NCBI RefSeq assembly: GCF_004758605.1
Contig: NZ_CP038512.1
Span: 2,281,001-2,345,000, forward strand
Reading direction: 5' to 3'
Source: Deinococcus metallilatus
GTDB taxonomy: Bacteria > Deinococcota > Deinococci > Deinococcales > Deinococcaceae
DNA: 64,000 bases
Shown: positions 34,806 to 52,157 of the stretch, piece after piece
Layout: each line of letters begins with the position of its first letter
Numbering within the stretch: the stretch's first letter is position 1
Position numbers and translations under genes: made by a program
The notes under the pieces: generated by a model
Seen by the model: only the letters and a program-made list of their open reading frames with translations
Databases searched by the model: none
Told to the model about the DNA's origin: nothing

Positions 34806-35546
34806 ATGCGCCGCCTTCTGCTCTCGGCCCTCTGCCTCCTGCCCCTGACGGCTTGTGCCCCGGCCAACACGTCCCGAGCGTCCAACCCCAGCTCGACCTT
34901 CAACGCCGCCTTCGCGCCGGAAGGGGTCGCGTGGGTGGACGCCGGGAAGGCCTGTGTGGCCCGCGCGCCGTCCTACCGGCCAGTGTGCCCGGCGCTGCCG
35001 GGGGCGGCGGTGGCGGTGGGCTGGAACGGCGGAGACGCCTGGGCCGCCCTGCCGGACGCGGGGCTGCTGGTCACGCTGGACCGCGCGGCCCGGTCGGTTC
35101 CGGTGGGGCGGGTGGTGGCCCTGACCGCGACGCGCGCCTACCGTCAGGACGGCAGCGCCGTGACCTACGAGGGGAACCCGGCGCCGGGCGTCCCGGGCGC
35201 ACCGACCGCCGCCCTCACCGGGGGCGACGGGCAGGATTACGTGCTGCTGGCGGGTGTCCTGCGGCGGGTTTCGGACGGCGTGGTGATTGAGACGGCTCCG
35301 GGGCCGCTGCTGCAAGTCACCCCGACCGGCGTGCGCTCGGCGTACCTGCCGGGGGTGGTGACCCTGTCGGGCACGTACCGCCTGACCGGCACGGCCCTTC
35401 AGCGGCTGGACGCGGCGGGCCGGGTGCTGGTCAGCGTGCCCCACGGGCCGGGGCGCGTGGGGCTGGTGGGCGCGGACGTGGTGACGGTTTCGCCGGGCAG
35501 CGTGGTGCGGGTCTACAGCGTCGATCTGGTGCCCCTGACCCCCTGA
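34806..35546 (+). CDS. Putative lipoprotein, beta-propeller-like
   Basis: 246 residues from ATG 34806. The N-terminus MRRLLLSALCLLPLTAC carries a lipobox (LTAC) with Cys17 expected to be lipid-modified by Lgt/LspA. The rest is a set of short beta strands (WNGGDAWAALPDAGLLVTLD, DGSAVTYEGNPAPG, GVVTLSGTYRLTGTALQRLDA) spaced like propeller blades. No family was recognised. AACAAT lies six bases before the ATG, weak but correctly placed. It may be a surface or periplasmic protein. Confidence 0.7.
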   Translation: MRRLLLSALCLLPLTACAPANTSRASNPSSTFNAAFAPEGVAWVDAGKACVARAPSYRPVCPALPGAAVAVGWNGGDAWAALPDAGLLVTLDRAARSVPVGRVVALTATRAYRQDGSAVTYEGNPAPGVPGAPTAALTGGDGQDYVLLAGVLRRVSDGVVIETAPGPLLQVTPTGVRSAYLPGVVTLSGTYRLTGTALQRLDAAGRVLVSVPHGPGRVGLVGADVVTVSPGSVVRVYSVDLVPLTP

Positions 35547-35707
35547 ACGCCCCGCACGTCCCGGGGTCATGCCCCGGCCGCCCCCGCCTCCGGACCTTCA
35601 TGCTTCGGGGGGATCGCGCGCCGGGCGGGAGCGCGGTTGGAAGGATGTTTAAAAGCGTGCCAGTCGGCCTCGGCGGGCTGTCAGAGTTCCGTAAGTGGAC
35701 GGGTGGT

Positions 35708-35726
35708 TGCATGAGACGTTCATGCA
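35708..35726. promoter_or_regulatory. Perfect 7+5+7 palindrome upstream of the pil operon
   Basis: TGCATGA (35708-35714), GACGT, TCATGCA (35720-35726). It sits about 55 bases upstream of the probable -35 of pilM, where a dimeric activator would bind. The binding protein is unknown. Confidence 0.55.
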
Positions 35727-35780
35727 GCCCCCTTTTCCTTTTCGCCCCTTATCAGCCTCTCCTCTTCCTCCCGGAGCGGT

Positions 35781-35819
35781 CGAGCACGAGATGAGTCAAC
35801 ACTAAAATCCGCCGGATTC
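35781..35819 (+). promoter_or_regulatory. pilM promoter with overlapping palindrome
   Basis: TCGAGC (35781), 17 bases, TAAAAT (35804-35809). AATCCG-C-CGGATT (35807-35819) forms a perfect inverted repeat over the -10 end and start region, well placed for a repressor. A GGAGGGA ribosome site precedes pilM, so this gene is not leaderless. Confidence 0.5.
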
Positions 35820-35829
35820 TGGAGGGAGA

Positions 35830-37634
<1,805 letters not shown>

Positions 37635-37645
<11 letters not shown>

Positions 37646-38278
37646 GCTCGCTCCGCGCTCCCTGTTCCTGGCCGTGCTGGCCGGGTGCCTGCTGCTGCTG
37701 CTGGTCTGGTACTTCCTGCACTTCCAGACCCGCCAGCAGGAGATCATCCAGGTGCAGGGCGATCTGGACACCACCCGGCTGAACGCCGAACGTTACCGCG
37801 CCGCCCAGCGCAACCTGCCCGAACTGCGCGCCACCACCGCGCGGCTGGAGGTCGAGCGCGACCAGTTCCTGCGGGCGCTCCCGGCCACCGCCCAGTTCGG
37901 CACGGTGCTCGACGAGATGCGGCGCAACGTCATCGCGGCGGGGGCCAAAATGACCACCTTCACCGTGCAAGGTGGGACGGGCAGCGGCCTCCCCGGCGGC
38001 GTGCGGCCCATCAACCTCAGTCTGGGCGTGAGCGGACAGTTCGCCCAGGTGTTCCGGGCGCTGCGGTCCATCGAAACCATGAACCGCTTCACGACCGTCA
38101 GCGGCGTGAACCTGCAACTGCCGCAGGCGAACACCTACAACCCGGCCCTGGAGGGCACGCTGAACCTGACGGTCTACACCTTCGACCAGACGGCGGGCAG
38201 CGCGGGCACGGGCAACGCCGCCCCCGAGGCCCCCGCCGCGCCGCCCGCCGCACCCGCCGCGCCCCAGGGAGGCAGCCA

Positions 38279-38282
<4 letters not shown>
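37635..38282 (+). CDS. pilO: Type IV pilus assembly protein PilO
   Basis: 215 residues from ATG 37635: a short cytoplasmic start, membrane helix LFLAVLAGCLLLLLVWYFL, a coiled coil, and a ferredoxin-like periplasmic domain (LSLGVSGQFAQVFRALRSIETMNRF). It pairs with PilN under the PilQ secretin. The C-terminus is Ala/Pro-rich (PEAPAAPPAAPAAPQ). Its stop overlaps the next GTG (GTGA). Start chosen by the GGGAGG ribosome site. Confidence 0.9.
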
Positions 38283-41758
<3,476 letters not shown>

Positions 41759-41864
41759 GCGCAGAAAGTAAGCGCAGACAACAGGCAGGCGGGCGGCTTC
41801 CAGGGCGGGAGCTGCCCGCCTCAGCCGTCTGGGCAGCCCGCCCCAGTCCCACTGAAAGCGGCGC

Positions 41865-43026
<1,162 letters not shown>

Positions 43027-43125
43027 CGGCTGGGCCGAACGGGTGGAGGCCGCGCTGCTGGCGGCCCTGCTCGACCCGCCAGCAGCAGAGGGTGAACCCG
43101 TCACGCTGACTGACCGGCTTTCCTC

Positions 43126-43138
43126 TAGACTGTCCCCC
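43126..43138 (+). promoter_or_regulatory. Leaderless -10 element for aroK
   Basis: TAGACT, seven bases, ATG 43139, placed in the region between aroC and the start of the shikimate-kinase homology. Confidence 0.55.
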
Positions 43139-43730
<592 letters not shown>

Positions 43731-43744
<14 letters not shown>

Positions 43745-44777
43745 GGTCGGCGGCCCGCAGCCCTACGCGGTGGAGGTCGGCCCCGGCCTGCTCGCGCGGG
43801 CGCGCGTGGCGGAACGTCAGGTCGCCCTGATCCATCCCGCCGATCTGCCCCCCGCTTTCGTGGCGACCGTGCAGGCGGCCCTCTCCCCCACCCTGACGGT
43901 GGAGGTGCCCGCCCGCGACGACTGCAAGACCTTGGGGGTGTTCTCCAAGGTCCTGTCGCGGCTCGCCCAGGCCAATCTCCCGCGTGACGCGGCGGTGGTA
44001 GGCCTGGGCGGAGGGGCGGTGACGGACCTCGCGGGCTTCGTGGCAGCGAGTTACCTGCGCGGCGTGGCCTTTTACACCCTGCCGACCACCCTGCTGGGGA
44101 TGGTGGACGCGGCGGTGGGCGGCAAGACGGGCGTGAATCTGCCCGAGGGGAAGAATCTGGTGGGTGCCTTCTGGCCCCCGAAAGCCGTTTGGTGCGACAC
44201 GGACACGCTCACCACCCTGCCGCCCGCCGTGTTCGCGGAGGGCGCGGCGGAGGCGTACAAGCACGGGCTGATCGCGGACCCCACCCTGCTGCCCCGCGTC
44301 CTCTCGCCCGACTTTCGCCCCGGTGGGCCGGGTCTGGAGGACACCCTGGCGGACGCCATCGTCGTCAAGGCCGTGGTGGTGACGCGCGACCTGACGGAGA
44401 AAGGGGAACGCGCCTTCCTGAACTTCGGTCACACGCTCGCGCACGCGCTGGAAGCGGTCACGGACCACGCGGTCACGCACGGTGAGGCTGTGGGGTACGG
44501 GATGCACTACGCCGCTCTCCTCAGCCGTGACATGGGCGGCGCGGACCTGACCGCGCATACACGCGCCTTCCTACGCTGGCAAAAGCCCCGTCCCCTCCCC
44601 GCCCTCACCTTCGAGGACGTGTGGCCCTTCATGGCCCGCGACAAGAAAGCCGACTCGGAGGGCGTGCGTTTCGTGCTGCTGCATGACCTCGCCCGGCCGT
44701 ACCTCGCGCGGGTGCCGGAAGAGGTCTTGCGGGGGGCGTTTGAGGCATGGCAGGCCGACGTCACCCGACTGTGCTGA
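43731..44777 (+). CDS. aroB: 3-dehydroquinate synthase
   Basis: 348 residues from GTG 43731 (ribosome site GGGGG). NAD and metal site: [46 protein letters not shown] and GHTLAHALE (metal His). It converts DAHP to 3-dehydroquinate, the first ring-closing step of the shikimate pathway, using NAD and a divalent metal. Tight coupling with aroK by overlap. Confidence 0.95.
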
Positions 44778-44782
44778 CCCGA

Positions 44783-44793
44783 TAGGCTGAAGC
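44783..44793 (+). promoter_or_regulatory. Near-leaderless -10 element (aroQ)
   Basis: TAGGCT, five bases, ATG 44794. Confidence 0.5.
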
Positions 44794-45217
<424 letters not shown>

Positions 45218-45222
<5 letters not shown>

Positions 45223-45228
45223 TCCAGC
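45218..45228 (+). promoter_or_regulatory. Near-leaderless -10 element (PD-(D/E)XK-like gene)
   Basis: CATAAT, five bases, ATG 45229. Confidence 0.5.
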
Positions 45229-45786
45229 ATGGCAAGTGGATTGAGCAACAAACTCACTGGGCAGATCGGGGAGTTTCTGGTTTGCGCTGAATTGGGAAGG
45301 CAACTGGATTTGGTCGCCACACCTTTTGCCGGGAACGTGCCCGCCTTCGATCTGCTGGTGGCGGATGAGCAGTGCCGTTCCATCCCCATTCAAGTCAAGG
45401 CGGCGCGGGGACTTCAATGGCCCTCGCGTGCCGACAATTGGATCAACCTGGAAGTCGTGGGGGATAGGCAAGTGGATCACGGCGACAGAATCTTGGACCA
45501 CCCAGGGCTGATCTACGTCTATGTAGCCATCGCGCCCAAGCACGAGGCTCAGGCCCAAACGGAAGCAAGAAGGGACCGCTTCTTCATCCTCACCCAGCAG
45601 GACGTGCAGAGCATCATGGCTCCGGCTTACCGCGCTTATATGGAAGATCGCAAGACGCCCTGGCAACGTCCGCGCAATCCGGCTTCTTTTGACGCTCGTC
45701 TGGACGCGCAACAGCTCAAGAAGTTCGAAAACAACTGGAACCTCATCCGGCAACAGCTTGAGGCGCAGAACCCGCCCACGCCGCCC

Positions 45787-45810
<24 letters not shown>
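45229..45810 (+). CDS. PD-(D/E)XK nuclease-like protein of unknown function
   Basis: 193 residues. The N-terminal half has [15 protein letters not shown] (conserved Glu), [10 protein letters not shown] (Asp) and IPIQVKAA (Gln-x-Lys) at the spacing of the PD-(D/E)XK nuclease superfamily, as in DUF4365-like proteins. The C-terminal half is charged and helical, ending in a Pro-rich tail. GC and codon choice are lower than for its neighbours (visible TTG, AGA, CAA codons), suggesting transfer into the aroQ-rplM gap. Possible roles: restriction, repair, or defence; no partner gene is adjacent. Active-site proof would need alignment. Confidence 0.6.
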
Positions 45811-46369
<559 letters not shown>

Positions 46370-46371
46370 TC

Positions 46372-46767
<396 letters not shown>

Positions 46768-46786
46768 TTCGAGGCGGCCAGCAGAC

Positions 46787-46816
46787 ATCCCCTTCCGGTT
46801 GGAGGGGGATTTTTTT
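46787..46816 (+). terminator. Intrinsic terminator after rplM-rpsI
   Basis: Ten-base-pair stem ATCCCCTTCC / GGAGGGGGAT (one G-U), GGTT loop, then a T run from 46810. It runs into the stop of the opposite-strand phosphatase-like gene, so it may serve both. Confidence 0.85.
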
Positions 46817-47372
46817 ACGCCTCTGCCCGCAGCTTCAGCCCCGGCCAGTCCACCGTCAGCGCCTCCAGCAACCCCAGCGAGGTCCACAGGGGCAGGGGGT
46901 CCAGCCCATTCGCGCCAGCAATCAGGAGGCTGATGACGGTCCCGTGCGCGACGATGGCGACGCGCTCCTGCGTGTGGGCCAGCATCACCGCCTGCACGGC
47001 GTTGGCAAAACGGGTCCGGGCGTCATCGGCGCTTTCCTCCCCGAAGACGAGTTCTGCCGGGTGGAGGAAAAACCGCCGAAGGTCGGCCTGGAAGTCGGCG
47101 GCGTTCTCGCGGTAGGGCGCCGTGTAGCGCAGTTGCTCGTGCAGACCGAGCATGGACCGGCAGGGGACGCCCAGCCGGGCGGCGAGAGCCTGGGCGGTGG
47201 CTTTCGCCTTGCCTTCCTCGCTGCTGACCACCAGTTCAGCCGGGGGAACCAGGCGGGCCGCCAGCGCGGGAATGCCGTCCAGCGCGCCGGGGGCCAGTTG
47301 CCAGTCGTGAGCGGGGACGCCGGGCACGATCCGGGGCCGGGCATGTTTGATGAGGTGAAGGGTGCGGGCCAT
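46815..47372 (-). CDS. Histidine phosphatase family protein with altered RHG motif
   Basis: 185 residues from ATG 47372. The fold matches the phosphoglycerate-mutase-like superfamily: LHLIKHARPRIVPGV at the start, ELVVSSEEGKAKATAQALA, and VAIVAHGTVISLLI with the second His. In most members the first motif is R-H-G; here it is K-H-A, so the conserved Arg that binds phosphate is Lys. Activity may be changed. The substrate is unknown. Convergent with rpsI. Confidence 0.75.
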   Translation of the reverse strand: MARTLHLIKHARPRIVPGVPAHDWQLAPGALDGIPALAARLVPPAELVVSSEEGKAKATAQALAARLGVPCRSMLGLHEQLRYTAPYRENAADFQADLRRFFLHPAELVFGEESADDARTRFANAVQAVMLAHTQERVAIVAHGTVISLLIAGANGLDPLPLWTSLGLLEALTVDWPGLKLRAEA

Positions 47373-47429
47373 GCCTGATCCAAACACAGGGAGAACCCGC
47401 AGGCATCGGCAGGCTGGCGTATCCCGCTC

Positions 47430-47442
47430 TAAACTCCTCCCC
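47430..47442 (+). promoter_or_regulatory. Leaderless -10 element (ABC ATPase pair)
   Basis: TAAACT, seven bases, ATG 47443. Confidence 0.55.
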
Positions 47443-48864
47443 ATGACGCTGCCGCTGGTGGAGCTGAGAAACGCGACGGTACGCGCTGGCGGACGCACGT
47501 TGCTGGAGAGTGTGAGCCTCACGCTGGCACCTGGCGAGGCCCTCCGGCTCGCTGGCCCGAACGGCGGCGGCAAGACCACGCTGCTGCGGCTGCTCTCGGG
47601 TGAGGTGACCCCGGCGCAGGGCCAGCGCGTGTACGGCCTGGGCGGCTCCCTTCAGCGGTCGGCGGTGCGGGCGCGGCGCACGCTCTCGGTCGTGGGACCG
47701 GACGCCGAAGCCTTTTACCTCACCCGCGACTGGGCGCAGACCGTGCGGGACGTGCTGCTGGCCGGATTTGAGGGCGATGCGCTGCGGCTGTGGGAGCCGA
47801 CGCCCGAAGCCCTGGCCCGCCTGGCAGAGGTCGCGGCGCTGACAGATGTGATGGGCCTGCTGGAGCGCGACTTCCGCACCCTCAGCCACGGGCAGCGGCG
47901 GCGGGCCGTGCTGGCGCGGGCGCTGATGCCCCGCCCGGAGGCGCTGCTGCTCGACGAGTTCACGGACGGCCTGAGCGCGGGGGCGCGGGAGAGGCTGGGG
48001 CGCGTTGTGCGGGACATTCACGCTTCCGGCGTCGCCGTCGTCCTCGCCACGCACCGCCCGGAGGAAGCGCCGCTGCCCTGGCGGACGCTGTGGGTGGAAG
48101 GGGGGCGCGTCGTTGCAGGGCAGACAACGGCCCCTCCCCCGACGGGCGCCGTCCACCTGCCCCCGCCCCCCGGTTCCGGCGACCTCGTGCGGTTGCGGGA
48201 CGTGGAGGTGTACCGCAATGGGCACCGCGCGCTGGGGCCGCTCTCGTGGACGTGGGCGGCGGGGCAACACTGGCTGGTGACGGGCGAGAACGGCAGCGGC
48301 AAGAGTACCCTCGCGCGGCTGATCGCCGGGGAACTCCATCCCGCGCTCGGCGGCCGGATCGAACGCCCCTTCCTCCGCCGCGACCGGCTCACCGAGCGCC
48401 GCCGCCTGGTGGGCCTGGTCGGCGCGGAGGTCGGCATCCGGCAGCGGCGGGCCTGGACGGGCCGCGAGGTGATCGGCAGCGCGTGGGGCGGCAGCGAGGG
48501 CTTCTCGGCGGAACTCACCCCGGAGCAGGCCGCCCGGGTGGAGGAACTGGCGGCCCACCTGCACGTGACCGACCTGCTGGACCGCCGCGCCGAGACGCTC
48601 TCGCAGGGGCAACTGCGCCGCCTGCTGCTGGCCCGCGCCGTGAGCCATGCCCCCCGCCTGCTGATGCTGGACGAGGGGCTGGATTTTCTGGACGCGGGGG
48701 CGCGTTCCCGCTTTCTGGCGCTGCTGCCGGAACTGGCGCGGCAGGGGACGCATGTCATGGTGATCGCGCACCGGCCTTCAGACGCGCCGCCGGGCCTGAC
48801 GCATCATCTGCGGCTGGAGGGCGGGCGGGTGGCGGGAGCAGGTCCTCTCCCCAGGAGAGGCTGA
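47443..48864 (+). CDS. ABC-type protein with two fused ATPase domains (ModF-like)
   Basis: 473 residues from ATG 47443. Two nucleotide-binding domains in tandem: the first with Walker A GPNGGGKTTLL and signature LSHGQRRRAVLARAL, the second with GENGSGKSTLARLI, signature LSQGQLRRLLLARAV and Walker B LLMLDEGLDFLD. No membrane helices. ModF/PhrA-type proteins of this layout are linked to molybdate uptake or act independently. No permease gene is adjacent, so the role is open. Confidence 0.85.
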   Translation: MTLPLVELRNATVRAGGRTLLESVSLTLAPGEALRLAGPNGGGKTTLLRLLSGEVTPAQGQRVYGLGGSLQRSAVRARRTLSVVGPDAEAFYLTRDWAQTVRDVLLAGFEGDALRLWEPTPEALARLAEVAALTDVMGLLERDFRTLSHGQRRRAVLARALMPRPEALLLDEFTDGLSAGARERLGRVVRDIHASGVAVVLATHRPEEAPLPWRTLWVEGGRVVAGQTTAPPPTGAVHLPPPPGSGDLVRLRDVEVYRNGHRALGPLSWTWAAGQHWLVTGENGSGKSTLARLIAGELHPALGGRIERPFLRRDRLTERRRLVGLVGAEVGIRQRRAWTGREVIGSAWGGSEGFSAELTPEQAARVEELAAHLHVTDLLDRRAETLSQGQLRRLLLARAVSHAPRLLMLDEGLDFLDAGARSRFLALLPELARQGTHVMVIAHRPSDAPPGLTHHLRLEGGRVAGAGPLPRRG

Positions 48865-48866
48865 GG

Positions 48867-48879
48867 TACAGTGACCGAC
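48867..48879 (+). promoter_or_regulatory. Leaderless -10 element (VOC gene)
   Basis: TACAGT, seven bases, ATG 48880. Confidence 0.55.
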
Positions 48880-49266
48880 ATGTCTTCCTCGCCCCTGCTC
48901 AACCGTGTGGATGGCGTTTTCATCCACGTCCGCAACCTTCGCCGGGCCGCAGAGTGGTACAGCGCGGCGTTCGGGGTGCCCCTGAAGGAGGAGGAGCTAC
49001 AGCGCCACTACTACACGCTGAACGTGTCCGGGGAACAGCCGTGGGTGACCCTGGATGATCACGGGGCGGACCCGGCGTTCGAGTTCCAGCCTGCGGCGCA
49101 TCCCATCCTGTCCTTTCACAGCCGGGACCTGTCCGCAGCCCGTGAGCATCTGCGGACCCTGGGTGCCCTGTCGGTGGGGGAGATCGAGGAGGCGCATCCG
49201 GGGCTGGCCTACTTCGTGTTCCGCGACCCGGACGGCAACGCCCTGATGGCGCTCCAGCGGAGCTGA
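48880..49266 (+). CDS. VOC-family (glyoxalase-like) protein
   Basis: 128 residues from ATG 48880: RVDGVFIHVRNLRRAAEWYSAAFGVP in the first module, HPILSFHSRDLSAAREHLRTLG in the second, and FRDPDGNALMALQ at the end. VOC fold, metal-dependent lyase/oxygenase/resistance superfamily; the reaction is unknown. A GTG at 48871 would add three residues, but the -10 element overlaps it, so ATG is preferred. Confidence 0.8.
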   Translation: MSSSPLLNRVDGVFIHVRNLRRAAEWYSAAFGVPLKEEELQRHYYTLNVSGEQPWVTLDDHGADPAFEFQPAAHPILSFHSRDLSAAREHLRTLGALSVGEIEEAHPGLAYFVFRDPDGNALMALQRS

Positions 49267-49280
49267 AGGGAAGCGGGGCT

Positions 49281-50090
49281 TCAGCCTCCCCGCCCAGCCT
49301 CTTCCAGCCGGTCGGCCAGCCGGTGCAGATACGCCCCCAGCGCCCCCGGGGAAGCCACCTGCTCGTCGGCGTGGGGAGCGAGCAGGGGCAGGGTCCCGAG
49401 TTGCACCGCGTATCCGGCGAGTTCCAGCATCGCCTGGTCGTTGTCGCTGTCCCCAAAGGCCACCGTGCGGTCCAGGGGAATCTCCAGCGCCTCCGCGATC
49501 AGGGTCAGGGCCGCGCCCTTGTGGGCACCGACGGGCGTGACCGTCAGGAACTCGGTATAGGGAGGCTGGGCGCCCGTCAGGACGAGGTGCGGATGGCTCA
49601 CGCGCAGGCGGGCGGCGAAATCCGCGACGCCGGGGTGGTAGAAGCCGACTTTCAGGATGCCCTCGGTGGGCGCTTCCGCCAGCGGGCGGTAGCCACGGGC
49701 ACGCATCCAGGCTTCCGGCTCGCGGCCCGGCGGGAGGTTCACGTACAGGCCGTCCGCCGTGAACACCGCCACCCGGGCATCCTCCAGCTCGTGCGCCAGG
49801 ACCGCTTGCAGCTCGGCGGGCGTGAAGCGGGCCTCCGCGTGCAACTCGCCGCCGATCTCGATGCGTCCGCCGTTGTTGGTGGCGACCGCGTCAGGGCACA
49901 CGGCGTCCCGCACCGCCGAGGGCGGCGTGTCCCGCCCAGTGATGATCGCCAGCCGGACTCCCAGCGCGCGCAGCCGGGCCAGCGCCTCCGCCGTCTTGGC
50001 GGACACCTCGCGGCCCTGGTCGGGAATCAGGGTCCCGTCGAGATCGAAGGCGAGCAATAGCGGCAGGTCGGCGGGGGGACGGGGCTTCAC
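49281..50090 (-). CDS. HAD-superfamily Cof-type phosphatase
   Basis: 269 residues from GTG 50090. Motif I LAFDLDGTLIPD, motif II IITGRDTP, Lys in GAHKGAALTLI and motif IV VAFGDSDNDQAML. The cap is the C2b type between motifs II and III. Members hydrolyse phosphosugars, FMN or similar metabolites. The frame extends upstream to 50282, but this would overlap rplS; the leaderless -10 at 50098 supports GTG 50090. Confidence 0.88.
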   Translation of the reverse strand: MKPRPPADLPLLLAFDLDGTLIPDQGREVSAKTAEALARLRALGVRLAIITGRDTPPSAVRDAVCPDAVATNNGGRIEIGGELHAEARFTPAELQAVLAHELEDARVAVFTADGLYVNLPPGREPEAWMRARGYRPLAEAPTEGILKVGFYHPGVADFAARLRVSHPHLVLTGAQPPYTEFLTVTPVGAHKGAALTLIAEALEIPLDRTVAFGDSDNDQAMLELAGYAVQLGTLPLLAPHADEQVASPGALGAYLHRLADRLEEAGRGG

Positions 50091-50103
50091 GGGCGGCAGC
50101 CTA
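50091..50103 (-). promoter_or_regulatory. Leaderless -10 element with GTG start (HAD gene)
   Basis: Minus strand TAGGCT, seven bases, GTG 50090. Confidence 0.5.
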
Positions 50104-50187
50104 GCAGGCGGCAGGGGGAGCAAAGGCACACCGCCCACCTGTTCGGGCGGGCGGCGGGACCGGGCGAACCCGGCGGGGAGCAGGGCT

Positions 50188-50695
<508 letters not shown>

Positions 50696-50786
50696 CCCCA
50701 CTTCCCGTTCAGCACGCTGTCAGGCGCGGGCAGAGGCGTTCTTGGTCAGATGTACGCGCCCGCTTTCCTGCGGGGCAGACCTTGGA

Positions 50787-50815
50787 AGTATACGTGGGCG
50801 GGCCGGGACACTCAA
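50787..50815 (-). promoter_or_regulatory. rplS promoter, near-consensus
   Basis: On the minus strand TTGAGT (plus 50810-50815), 17 bases, TATACT (plus 50787-50792). Predicted start near 50780 leaves a leader of about 110 bases before rplS. It is one of few non-leaderless promoters here. Confidence 0.75.
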
Positions 50816-50829
50816 GGGGAACGCGAGGC

Positions 50830-51199
50830 CAGGGCAACCGCAACATCCGGTTTTTGGAAGCTCTGCCCCGGTTAACCCCTCAGTCAGCTACGCTGACAGC
50901 TCCCCAGGGGGGGAGCCAGGGACGCCGTTTGCCCTCCAACTGTTGCCTCCCTTTGAACGCCTGATGTGCAATAGGAACTCGCTGTCTGGGATGGGCTTTT
51001 TTCTCCCTCTCCCCTTGCGGGTGACTCGTAGAGCTGCTTGCAGAGGGTTGGGGAGAGGGGTGGCAGCCGCAGCTTGCCCTCGTGTCAGACGAGAAAACCA
51101 CCGCTGCGTTCCCACCCTCCCTGCTCTGCATTGCACATCAAGCGTTTTGAGGGGAGGTAGCCCGCAGGGCCGGACTCGCAGAGCTGTATAGCAGAGGGG
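50830..51199. repeat. Dispersed intergenic repeat, copy B (family 1, inverted relative to copy A)
   Basis: Aligns by eye at about 80% identity with the reverse complement of 18541-18917: AGGGCAACCGCAACATCCGG at the left, GCCTGATGTGCAATAGG (about 50961) and TATTGCACATCAAGCGTTTT-type end (51131), and the GACTCGTAGAGCTGCTTGC motif (51023). A second copy of that motif, GGACTCGCAGAGCTGTATAG, lies at 51172. The 692-base gap 50671-51362 otherwise holds the rplS promoter and the likely promoter TATTAT (51327) of the next gene; nothing else was recognised. Confidence 0.85.
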
Positions 51200-51362
51200 T
51201 AAGTGCGGACTCGGCGACTTTGTGGTAACCCTGGGGCAAGCCACCGCCTTCCCTCCCGGCCCGCCTTCACCTGGAATTTAAGAACAGTCTGGAAAAGCGG
51301 GAGAAGCCCCAGACAGACGGAAAGCGTATTATTCACTTTTCTCATCCCGCTCCTGCGGCAAC

Positions 51363-52157
51363 ATGGCCGCCGTGAGCGAGTCTGCCGAGAAGAGAGAAGT
51401 CCTGCTGGCGGGTGCGCGGGAGGCGATGAGTGCGCCGCGCCGCCGTCTGGCCGAGGCGCGGGCGCGGGAACATGTGGGCGCGGCAGGCTGGGCGCAGACG
51501 CGGGTGCTGGAGGACATCATCCGGGCTGGGCGCGAGGGACTGGCGGCGACCGACACGCTGCGGCAGGTGGTGTGCCTGACCACCGAGCAGGTGCGGGCGC
51601 TGCCGCTGGCCGCGCAGCCCGAGGAGCGCGAAGGGCATGCCCGCGCGCTGGCCGAGATCGTGCAGAGCGGCGAGACGCAGATCACGGCCGCCGAGGCCCT
51701 GGACAACCTGATCCGCCGGGCTCTCGAAGACGTGACGCGGACGCCGCTGGAAAGCGTGAACGTGCGGGCGCTGCGGCAGATTCGGCAGCGGGTGCGGGAG
51801 CAGATGCAGGCGCTGGAAACCATCATTACATCGGCGCGGGCGCAGGCGGACACGCTGGAGGAAACGGCGCGGCTGGAACGCCTCAGCGCCGAACACCAGG
51901 AGCGCGTGAATGCCCTCCGGCAGCTCAGCGCCGAGGAGGAAGTGCAGGCGCTGGCCGACGCGGGCGCGGACATCGTGGAACACATCGCCGAGCTGGACGA
52001 AGCCGGGGCCGGACAACTGGACGCCCTGGCCCGGATCGGGGAAGCCGTGGCCGAGAAGATCAGGGACACCGGCGCGCCCCTCGCCGAACAGGTCCAGGCC
52101 CTCGACGAGCTGGCGCAGACCGTGCAGCAAAAGGCCGAGGAACTGCGCGAGGGTTAG
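51363..52157 (+). CDS. Hypothetical all-helical protein with coiled-coil character
   Basis: 264 residues, no Pro-rich or membrane segments, almost all alpha-helix by composition (Ala, Glu, Arg, Leu, Gln). It reads as a series of 20-30 residue helices: AGREGLAATDTLRQVVCLTTE, RALEDVTRTPLESVNVRALRQ, LERLSAEHQERVNALRQLSAEEEVQ, and ends QTVQQKAEELREG. One cysteine. It could form a rod or bind DNA or membrane edges, but no family was recognised. Its stop overlaps that of the convergent acetyltransferase gene by two bases. Confidence 0.65.
   Translation: MAAVSESAEKREVLLAGAREAMSAPRRRLAEARAREHVGAAGWAQTRVLEDIIRAGREGLAATDTLRQVVCLTTEQVRALPLAAQPEEREGHARALAEIVQSGETQITAAEALDNLIRRALEDVTRTPLESVNVRALRQIRQRVREQMQALETIITSARAQADTLEETARLERLSAEHQERVNALRQLSAEEEVQALADAGADIVEHIAELDEAGAGQLDALARIGEAVAEKIRDTGAPLAEQVQALDELAQTVQQKAEELREG

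Noticed and set aside
48871..48879. GTG 48871 as start of the second VOC gene
   Set aside because: It overlaps the -10 element TACAGT; ATG 48880 fits leaderless spacing and the fold start.
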